Origin: JAFARZ01 sp036490795
Lineage (GTDB): Bacteria > Actinomycetota > Actinomycetes > Streptosporangiales > Streptosporangiaceae
DNA length: 9,750 nt
Reading direction: 5' to 3'
Assembly (NCBI GenBank): GCA_036490795.1
Contig: DASXDG010000215.1
Span: 1-9,750, forward strand
Both the position numbers and the translations under genes were made by a program. Under the pieces are notes generated by a model, which was not told the DNA's origin, ran no database searches, and worked only from the letters and a program-made list of their open reading frames with translations. Shown in pieces: positions 1 through 5,847 of the stretch; position 1 is the first letter of the stretch, and each line of letters begins with the position of its first letter.

Positions 1-73
1 GCCGCGCTATGGCCTCGTACAGGTCTCCCGGGTGCGGCCCGGCTCGGTCACCACGCTGATCACCTTCTGGTAG
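1..73 (+). CDS. C-terminal end of an unidentified gene (partial)
   Basis: Reading from base 2, 23 codons run to a TAG at 71-73. About 21 of the 23 codons end in G or C, as expected for real coding sequence in this DNA, whereas the other two plus frames show no such bias. The predicted tail ends in PGSVTTLITFW. The start lies to the left of the window, and I do not recognise the family from so short a tail. The gene converges on the large minus-strand regulator, whose stop lies 26 bp further right. The short gap holds a 14-bp palindrome that could end transcription from either side. Confidence 0.5.
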   Translation, partial: PRYGLVQVSRVRPGSVTTLITFW

Positions 74-86
74 CGCTGGCCAGCGC
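73..86. terminator. 14-bp perfect palindrome between convergent genes
   Basis: GCGCTGGCCAGCGC is its own reverse complement and lies between two converging stop codons (71-73 and 100-102). It could fold into a short GC-rich hairpin with a GGCC loop in both transcripts. There is no T-tract, so a terminator role is inferred from position only. Confidence 0.25.
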
Positions 87-99
87 CGGCTGACAACCC

Positions 100-3084
100 T
101 CAGCAGAGCGCGTCACTGATCATCTGTTCTGCTGGCGTGGCTCGGCCTCGCTGATAGGCGCGGGTGAATTCGTCCGGGCCGAGGAGCAGCTTGGCCGCCG
201 TGACACCCCGGTCATATATCTCCTGGTGACTTGGCCGGACGGGCGTTCCGCAGGACGCCCTGATCGCGTCCGCCGTGCCGTAGAGCCGCGCCGCCAGCTC
301 CGCCTCGCCCTGTCCGGCCGCCACCGCGCCGAGTCCCCCCAGGTCCGTTGAGGCAAGCCAGGGGATACTGCGCGTCCGCCCGATCCGCAGGCTTTCGGTG
401 AACGCCTTCCTGGCGGCGGAGAAATCCTGCTGGTCCAGCGCCATGAGCCCGATGCTGGCGAGCACCTCGGCCTCGGCTTCGCCGCGCTGGTCCAGCGATA
501 TGAGCGCGGCCGCGAACAACGAATTCGCCTGGGTATGATCGCCATGCTGCCACGCTGCCACCCCCATGTTGTGCAGGGCGTAGCCGGTCAGCAGGACGTC
601 GCCGCATTCACGTGCCCGGGCCAGACCCTCCCGCGAGAACGCGATTCCCCGCTCGCTGTCTCCTCGGTCACGGGCCACGTCTGCCAGCCCGATCAGGGTT
701 CTGGCGATTCCCGTCACTTCCTCGAGTTCACGGAAGACCACCAGGCTCTCCTGCAGCAGCGATTCCGCCTGCGCGTACGAGCCCTGTTCGCGGGCGAACA
801 GAGCCAGCGTGACATCGAGGTGGGCGGCGGCACGACGGTCTCCTTCGCGCAGGCTGAGCGCGAGACCCGCTTCAAGCAGGGCCATCGCCTGCTCGTGCGT
901 TCCGAGCGGTGGTGTCTCGATCGCCATGCGCTCAATCTCGAACACGATGCGCTCCAGGCGCTCCCGGACGTCCGCGTCCGGGTGCAGGTCGCTGTGGCGC
1001 AACTGCGCCAGGAACTCCTCTATCAGGAACTGCACCCTGGCCGGGTCGCCCTCCATCCGGGCCACGTACAGGAGGGCCTCCAGCGCGGCGCACACTCCTT
1101 TGGGATCCTTGAGCTGCCGGGATCGCTCTAGGCTTTCTTCCGCTAGTTTCTTCGTCTCCGCGATGTCACCAGAGATGTCGTCCTGTCCGCTGCCCGGCCA
1201 TGCCAGCGACCAGAGCGAGCGGCTCACCAGGTTGGTGTCCCCGAGTCCGCGGGCCAGCGCCAGGCTTTCCGCTAGGCAATCCGCCGCACGCCCGTAGTCG
1301 GCCTGGTAGAAAGCGACCAGTCCACGCTGGTACAGCGCCTCGGCCGCACCACGCTCGTCGGCGAGTTGCCGGTAGAGGGCCAGGCTCTGCTCGGTCAGTT
1401 CCGCGGCGCTGGAGATGTCGAAGGCGAAGGTCCGGTTTCCCGCGATCCGCAGCGCCGCCGCTCTGAGCTCCGGCTCCTCGTCCGACGCGATCGCCAGCAG
1501 CTCCGCCAGCCACCGTGCCCCCTCGCTGAGATAGCCTCGCAGCTCCCAGAACTGCTCCAGTGCCACGGCCAGGCGCAGGCCGATCCGCGCGTCCCCCTGC
1601 TCTCTTGCCCACCGCAAGGCGGCTCGCAGGTTGTCGTGCTCGTCCTCCAGGCGGTCCAGCCAAGCTGCCCGGCGGGGCCCGTTGAATTCGGCGGCGGCCT
1701 GTTCGGCGACGGTGCGGAAGTAGGTGGCGTGCTGGCGCCTGACAATCGCCTCCTCGCCGCTGTCGACAAGCCGTTCCAGGGCGTACTCGCGGATCGTGTC
1801 CAGCATCCGCAGGTGCGGCTCCGCGGAGGCCGCCAGATCGTTGCGCCGCAGCAGGCTCTTGTCGATCAGCGAGGCCGCGCAGTCCAGGACCCAGCCCGCG
1901 TCGCCGTCTCGCGCATCGTTCCCGAGGGCACCGACAACCTCCGCCGCCTCCAGGGTGCAGCCTCCGGCGAACACTGCCAGCCGTGCGAAGAGCCGTTGCT
2001 CTCTATCGTCGAGCAGGCTGTAGCTCCAGTCGATCGCTGCCCGCAGCGTTTGCTGCCGGGTGGGCTGGTCCCTGGCCCCGCCGGTGAGGAATGTCAGCCG
2101 GTTGGACAGCCGGCCGAGCAGCGACCGCGGCGGCAGGACCCGCAAGCGGGCGGCGGCCAGCTCGATGGCGAGGGGCAGGCCATCGAGGCGGGAGCAGATC
2201 TCAGCGACCGCCGACGCGTCCGGCCCGGTCACGGCGAAGGCGGGATCGGCAGCCGTCGCCCGCTCGACGAACAGGGCGACACCCTCATAACGCGACAGCG
2301 TCTGCAGATCGATGCTGCTGCCGGGATCGGGCACCGCCAGCGGCTGCACCTCAAAGATGAACTCCCAGGACAAGCGCAGCACCGCGCGGCTGGTCACCAG
2401 CAGATGGAGCTTCGGGCAATGCTCGAGCAGTTCGGGCAGCAGCTCGGAAGCGTCTGGCAGATGTTCGACGTTGTCCAGCACGAGAAGCAGGTTGCGGTCG
2501 CTGAGGTAATCCAGCACGACGTCCATCGGACCGCGCCCTTCCTGCTCCCGCAGTGCCAGGGCGGCGGCGATGGCGGAGGGCACGACCTGCGGATCGGTGA
2601 GCGCGGCGAGCGAGACAAAGCACACGCCGTCAGTGAACTCACCGAGGAGGTTCGCGGCGGCACGCAACGCCAGTCGTGTTTTCCCGCTGCCACCCGGGCC
2701 GGTGAGAGTCACCAGGCGGACCTGCGGGCGCTGCAGCAGGTCCTTGAGCATCGCGAGCTCGGCTGCCCGGCCGACGAAGGAGGTGGCCTCTTCCGGCAGA
2801 TTGTGCCGCGGCGAAGTCTGCGGGCGGGGCGGGACAGCGGCCATTCGCCCAGTCCGCCGCGCCGCGGCCGCCATCAGCGCCCGCTGTCCGCGATCGAGAC
2901 CGAGGGCATCGACCAGCAGGTTTACCGTCTGCTGATAAGGAGCCCGGTGAATACCCCGTTCGAGATCACTAATCCCGCGGGCGCTCATGGCGGCCCGTTC
3001 GGCCAGCGCCTCCTGTGAGAGACGGGCCGCTAGCCGGAATTCCCTAAGCAACGCGCCAAATGATCTATCATCTGCCGCATCCAT
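100..3084 (-). CDS. XRE-type HTH / STAND ATPase / TPR transcriptional regulator
   Basis: A 994-residue cytoplasmic protein, probably an ATP-dependent signal-sensing transcription regulator. Residues about 8-66 form an XRE-like helix-turn-helix (LSQEALAERA, then ISDLERGIHRAP). A linker leads to an NB-ARC/AAA-like STAND ATPase at about 95-390. This has Walker A GPGGSGKT (129-136), Walker B-type LLLVLDNVEH with D204, a TSR sensor motif (231-233), and GLPLAIELAAAR (302-313). A winged-helix-like segment follows, and from about residue 450 to the end there are repeated alanine- and leucine-rich helical pairs typical of TPRs. In STAND proteins the repeats sense a ligand or partner and the ATPase switches oligomeric state; the HTH suggests the output is transcriptional. 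The ATG at 3084 is supported by AAGGCGG six bases upstream. It is a single gene with its own upstream region. The target genes and ligand are unknown. Confidence 0.9.
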   Translation of the reverse strand: MDAADDRSFGALLREFRLAARLSQEALAERAAMSARGISDLERGIHRAPYQQTVNLLVDALGLDRGQRALMAAAARRTGRMAAVPPRPQTSPRHNLPEEATSFVGRAAELAMLKDLLQRPQVRLVTLTGPGGSGKTRLALRAAANLLGEFTDGVCFVSLAALTDPQVVPSAIAAALALREQEGRGPMDVVLDYLSDRNLLLVLDNVEHLPDASELLPELLEHCPKLHLLVTSRAVLRLSWEFIFEVQPLAVPDPGSSIDLQTLSRYEGVALFVERATAADPAFAVTGPDASAVAEICSRLDGLPLAIELAAARLRVLPPRSLLGRLSNRLTFLTGGARDQPTRQQTLRAAIDWSYSLLDDREQRLFARLAVFAGGCTLEAAEVVGALGNDARDGDAGWVLDCAASLIDKSLLRRNDLAASAEPHLRMLDTIREYALERLVDSGEEAIVRRQHATYFRTVAEQAAAEFNGPRRAAWLDRLEDEHDNLRAALRWAREQGDARIGLRLAVALEQFWELRGYLSEGARWLAELLAIASDEEPELRAAALRIAGNRTFAFDISSAAELTEQSLALYRQLADERGAAEALYQRGLVAFYQADYGRAADCLAESLALARGLGDTNLVSRSLWSLAWPGSGQDDISGDIAETKKLAEESLERSRQLKDPKGVCAALEALLYVARMEGDPARVQFLIEEFLAQLRHSDLHPDADVRERLERIVFEIERMAIETPPLGTHEQAMALLEAGLALSLREGDRRAAAHLDVTLALFAREQGSYAQAESLLQESLVVFRELEEVTGIARTLIGLADVARDRGDSERGIAFSREGLARARECGDVLLTGYALHNMGVAAWQHGDHTQANSLFAAALISLDQRGEAEAEVLASIGLMALDQQDFSAARKAFTESLRIGRTRSIPWLASTDLGGLGAVAAGQGEAELAARLYGTADAIRASCGTPVRPSHQEIYDRGVTAAKLLLGPDEFTRAYQRGRATPAEQMISDALC

Positions 3085-3172
3085 CTATTACCGCCTTGAG
3101 CACGCGGATTAGGTCGTGCTGGCGATTACGCTAACACATCCGCCGATGGACGACGAGGGTGCGCGGCTAGCA
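3085..3172 (-). promoter_or_regulatory. Probable leader and promoter region of the STAND regulator
   Basis: On the minus strand this contains the ribosome binding site AAGGCGG (plus 3091-3097), six bases before the ATG. About 45 bases upstream of the start lies a possible -10 box, TAGCGT, matching the loose actinobacterial TAnnnT pattern. No convincing -35 box is seen, so the promoter is only a candidate; the ribosome binding site is firm. Confidence 0.35.
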
Positions 3173-3228
3173 AGTATGTGGGTAAGTGTGTGGGGTGATT
3201 GTGTGGCCAGAGTGTGCCTGGAGTGTGC
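3173..3228. repeat. Cluster of direct GTGTG repeats, possible regulator-binding site
   Basis: Five GT-rich words lie in a row: GTATG at 3174 and GTGTG at 3186, 3201, 3212 and 3223. The last three steps are 15, 11 and 11 bp, the final two matching one helical turn. The surroundings are similar (AGTGTGCC occurs at both 3211 and 3222). Direct repeats at 11-bp phasing are the kind of site bound by SARP/AfsR-type activators, which lie on one DNA face. The cluster sits upstream of the regulator gene and downstream of the malectin gene, so an operator for the regulator is the simplest reading. This is inference; no family consensus is matched exactly. Confidence 0.4.
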
Positions 3229-3255
3229 CGCCTCCGCAGGCCAGGAATGCCGATA

Positions 3256-3293
3256 GCTTGTTCCCCGCCACGTCGCGCCGGCGGGGAACAAGC
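3256..3293 (-). terminator. Strong hairpin downstream of the malectin-like gene
   Basis: GCTTGTTCCCCGCC (3256-3269) and GGCGGGGAACAAGC (3280-3293) are perfect 14-bp inverted repeats around a 10-base spacer. The structure lies about 30 bp past the stop of the malectin-like gene in its direction of transcription. It would insulate the regulator gene that follows on the same strand. No T-tract follows the stem on the minus strand, which is common for actinobacterial terminators. A large operator is the alternative. Confidence 0.6.
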
Positions 3294-3308
3294 GATGTGA
3301 TCGAGGGG

Positions 3309-3328
3309 CCTGAGCCCGCGGGCTCAGG
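3309..3328. repeat. 20-bp perfect palindrome over a stop codon
   Basis: The bases CCTGAGCCCG followed by their exact reverse complement form a 20-bp palindrome. It includes the TGA stop of the malectin-like gene (3324-3326). With the hairpin at 3256-3293 it may form a two-part transcript end. A protein-binding site is also possible. Confidence 0.45.
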
Positions 3329-4445
3329 AAGAGGGCACGACCGCGATGGCGTTGACCAGCGGCTGGTTTGCTGAGCCTTGGCTGAATGCGATGGTGATGA
3401 CGCCGTTCGTGTCGGCGGTCTCGGTGAAGTCTTCCTCGACTCCGATGTGGGTGCCGTCTCCGCCTGCGTTGGCGGCGGCTTGGACGATGTCGAAGTCGGA
3501 CAGCGCGGTGGTGCCGTTGATGGCGACGTTGAATACCCGTTGCCCGGTCTGGGTGAAGTACCAGTCCAGGAAGTAGAGCCTCACCTGGTAGGAGCCGCCA
3601 GGCGTAAGGCCCGGGATCGTGTAGTCGGTCGCCAGGTACCGGTAGGTGTTCCAGTCCGCCTGCGGGATCGGGTGCGTCACTGTGCCGGAGAAGTCGATGT
3701 CGCCGTTCGACCCGGTCGTGTTCGAGGCCGTCAGGCTGGATGAGTAGTACTCGTCCGCGGCGAACGACCCGCCGTCACCCGAGCCGCCGGCGTCGATCGA
3801 CACACCGTCCGCGTTGACGGGCTGCGGGACCACGGCGATGGCGTTGACCATAGGCTGGTCTTCCGAACCCTGGGTGAACGCGATGGTGACATCACCGCTG
3901 GCGTCGGCGGTCTCGGTGAAGTCTTCCTCGACTCCGATGTGGGTGCCGTCTCCGCCCGCGTTGGCGGCGGCTTGGACGATGTCGAAGTCGGACAGCGCGG
4001 TGGTGCCGTTGATGGCGACGTTGAATACCCGCTTCCCGGTCTGGGTGAAGTACCAGTCCAGGAAGTACATCCGAACCTGGTAGGAGCCACCAGGAACGAG
4101 GTCCGGGATCGTGTAGGTGTTGCCCAGGTACCGGTAGGTGTTCCAGTCCGCCTGCGGGATCGGGTGCGTCACCGTCCCGGAGAAGTCGATGTCGCCGTTC
4201 GACCCGGTCGTGTTGGAAGCGGTCAAGCCGCCGGAGTAGTACTCGTCCGCGGCGAACGACCCGCCGTCACCCGAGCCGCCGGCGTCGATCGACACACCGC
4301 CGGCGTTCGACGGATCCGCGAAGGCCCGGGTGGCGGTGCCCAGCGAGAGGGAAAAGGCGCCTAGGAGAGCAAGGACGAAAGCCATCGCCCAGACCGAACG
4401 CGCTTTACGCACTCGTCCCGCGATAGTCGAGCCCGGATTACCCAT
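3324..4445 (-). CDS. Secreted protein with two tandem malectin-like domains
   Basis: A 373-residue exported protein, probably carbohydrate-binding. The N-terminus has Arg/Lys residues (R11-R16), a hydrophobic core at about 18-36 and an AFA|D cleavage site near residue 43. Two copies of a roughly 160-residue malectin-like beta-sandwich follow (about 49-207 and 213-371), each with VSIDAGG, YRYL, YFLDWYFTQTG and RVFNVAINGTT. Malectin domains bind glucose-containing oligosaccharides. The copies differ at about 17 positions, and the DNA repeats with a 492-bp period. No catalytic domain, sortase motif or second membrane segment is seen, so it is probably released or held on the cell wall by sugar binding. 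The ATG at 4445 is backed by GGAGG four bases upstream. Its gene has its own terminator-like hairpin and appears monocistronic. Ligand and role are unknown. Confidence 0.85.
   Translation of the reverse strand: MGNPGSTIAGRVRKARSVWAMAFVLALLGAFSLSLGTATRAFADPSNAGGVSIDAGGSGDGGSFAADEYYSGGLTASNTTGSNGDIDFSGTVTHPIPQADWNTYRYLGNTYTIPDLVPGGSYQVRMYFLDWYFTQTGKRVFNVAINGTTALSDFDIVQAAANAGGDGTHIGVEEDFTETADASGDVTIAFTQGSEDQPMVNAIAVVPQPVNADGVSIDAGGSGDGGSFAADEYYSSSLTASNTTGSNGDIDFSGTVTHPIPQADWNTYRYLATDYTIPGLTPGGSYQVRLYFLDWYFTQTGQRVFNVAINGTTALSDFDIVQAAANAGGDGTHIGVEEDFTETADTNGVITIAFSQGSANQPLVNAIAVVPSS
3344..4307 (-). repeat. Two tandem 492-bp repeats within the malectin-like gene
   Basis: The stretch at about 3344-3815 recurs at about 3836-4307 with an offset of exactly 492 bp (164 codons). 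Between 3421 and 3539 only one base differs from the matching part of the second copy, so even synonymous positions agree. The ends of the units have diverged more. This indicates a recent in-frame duplication or continuing gene conversion. Confidence 0.9.
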
Positions 4446-4589
4446 TTATCCTCCATATCTCGGGAACGCTGCATTGCGTCCTGCAATTCAGCGTCGGCCC
4501 TCCGGCAGCCCGCGACCACGCGTACTTCACGCGGTTACCCACTCTGTTGCGCACATGCTCGAACCATGTGCCACCCACACGGAAGCGAA
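4446..4589 (-). promoter_or_regulatory. Upstream region of the malectin-like gene
   Basis: Apart from the GGAGG ribosome binding site (plus 4450-4454), this holds a small inverted repeat, ATTGC-AGGAC-GCAAT on the minus strand, about 35 bases upstream of the start. I see no -35/-10 pair that matches well. The promoter must lie here or in the neighbouring terminator region, because the preceding gene on this strand seems to end with its own hairpins. Confidence 0.35.
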
Positions 4590-4650
4590 GTCCGCTTCTA
4601 TTGCCGGCATGACCGAAGCGGACGGCCGGACCTATTCAGCGGCAAGCCGC
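4590..4650 (-). terminator. Hairpins downstream of the CHAT-DUF5682-vWA operon
   Basis: Two possible stems follow the vWA stop codon. GCGGC-AA-GCCGC lies at 4639-4650, only a few bases past the stop. A perfect 9-bp inverted repeat, GTCCGCTTC (4590-4598) and GAAGCGGAC (4615-4623), encloses 16 bases. An overlapping alternative stem, GAAGCG/CGCTTC, uses part of the same sequence, so the fold could switch. No T-tract is present. Position directly after the last operon gene supports a terminator role. Confidence 0.4.
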
Positions 4651-4656
4651 GGGGGA

Positions 4657-5847
4657 CTAGCTCACTGACCGGGCGGCCGCCCAGGCGGTGATGTCCCGGC
4701 GTTCGATGGCCGCGGCCATCAGTTCGGGGAACGCGTCCGGTGTGCAGGCGAAGGCGGGGACGCCCAGTTCGGCGAGTTCGGCCGCGATGTCGTGGTCGTA
4801 GCCGGGTGCGCCGTCGTCGTTCAGCGCGAGCAGGGCGATGACCTGCGCGCCGGCCGCTTTCAGGTCGGCGACGCGGGACAGCATCTCACCGGCGTTGCCG
4901 CCCTCGAACAGGTCACTGACCAGGATGAGGATCGTGTTGGCCGGACGGGTGATCAGCCGCTGGCAGTAGGCGATGGCCCGGTTGATATCGGTGCCCCCGC
5001 CCAGCTGGGTGCCGAACAGCACATCCACCGGGTCGGTCAGTTTCTCGGTCAGGTCCACCACGGCGGTGTCGAACGCGACCACGGACGTGCGCAGCGACCG
5101 GATCGAGGCCAGCACGGCGCCGAACACCCCGGCGTACACCACCGAGGACGCCATCGACCCGCTCTGGTCCAGGCACAAGATGACCTCGCGGGCGATGGCC
5201 TGCTGCTTGCGCGCGTAGCCAGTGAGGCGTTCCGGCACCACCGTGCGGTGCTCGGGCAGGTAGTTCTTCAGGTTGGCGCGGATCGTCCGGTTCCAGTCGA
5301 TGTCGGACGGGCGGCGCGGCCTGCTGGTGCGGCTGGCCCTGTTCAGCGCTCCGGTCACGGCGGCGCGGGTCCGCTGCGCCAGGCGCCGTTCCAGGTCCGT
5401 GGTCACCGTGCGCACCACGGCGCGCGCGGTCTCGCGGGCCTGCTCGGGGATGACCTTGTTCAGCGACAGCAGCGTGCCGACCAGGTGCACGTCAGGCTCG
5501 ACCGCCTCCAGCATCTCCGGCTCGAGCAGCAGCCTGGTCAGGCCGAGACGGTCAATCGCGTCCTTCTGCATCACCTGAACGACGCTGACCGGGAAATACG
5601 TGCGGATGTCGCCGAGCCAGCGGGCCACGCTCGGGGCGGACGCGCCCAGGCCGGCGCTGCGCTTACGGCTGGTCCGTTCCGGTTCGCCGGACCCGCCCTG
5701 CGAGTCGTACAGCGCGCCTAGCGCCGCGTCGATCCGCGCGTCGTCGCCGGTCAGCGGCATCCCGGTGCCGTCATCGCCGCCGCCAAGCGCCATCCGCCAT
5801 CTTCTTATGCGCTCGCTCGCCGTTTCTTCGCTCGCTGGGGTGCTCAT
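4657..5847 (-). CDS. CoxE-type vWA-domain protein (YehP-like)
   Basis: A 396-residue cytoplasmic protein. The C-terminal half (about 218-385) is a von Willebrand factor A domain with an intact metal-binding MIDAS: D227-x-S229-x-S231 in DQSGS, T286 in GGGTDI, and D312 in LVSD. The N-terminal half is helical and carries the conserved DIDWNRTIRANLKNY segment before the vWA domain, typical of the CoxE/YehP family. Such proteins bind divalent metal and partner proteins and normally work with a MoxR-type AAA ATPase; none is encoded in the window. Its ATG (5847-5845) overlaps the TGA of the DUF5682 gene by four bases (ATGA), which shows translational coupling and fixes the start. It is the last gene of the operon. 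Function in this setting is inferred as a scaffold or sensor. Confidence 0.88.
   Translation of the reverse strand: MSTPASEETASERIRRWRMALGGGDDGTGMPLTGDDARIDAALGALYDSQGGSGEPERTSRKRSAGLGASAPSVARWLGDIRTYFPVSVVQVMQKDAIDRLGLTRLLLEPEMLEAVEPDVHLVGTLLSLNKVIPEQARETARAVVRTVTTDLERRLAQRTRAAVTGALNRASRTSRPRRPSDIDWNRTIRANLKNYLPEHRTVVPERLTGYARKQQAIAREVILCLDQSGSMASSVVYAGVFGAVLASIRSLRTSVVAFDTAVVDLTEKLTDPVDVLFGTQLGGGTDINRAIAYCQRLITRPANTILILVSDLFEGGNAGEMLSRVADLKAAGAQVIALLALNDDGAPGYDHDIAAELAELGVPAFACTPDAFPELMAAAIERRDITAWAAARSVS

Noticed and set aside
1366..3018. 550-codon open frame on the plus strand opposite the STAND regulator
   Set aside because: It lies wholly antisense to a gene with clear HTH and Walker motifs and has low-complexity composition without recognisable domains.
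3173..3228. Could the GTGTG cluster be a CRISPR array?
   Set aside because: The repeated words are only 5-8 bases with 3-10-base spacing, far too short for CRISPR repeats and spacers.
3109..3291. 60-codon minus-strand frame across the GTGTG repeats
   Set aside because: Its sequence is just the translated repeats and hairpin arm, with no ribosome binding site or family match.
3344..4307. Could the 492-bp repeats be insertion sequences?
   Set aside because: They are in-frame direct copies of a protein domain, with no terminal inverted repeats, transposase or target duplication.
4330..4668. 112-codon plus-strand frame across the gap between the malectin and vWA genes
   Set aside because: It is antisense to the malectin signal peptide and shows Arg/Pro-rich composition with no supporting signal.
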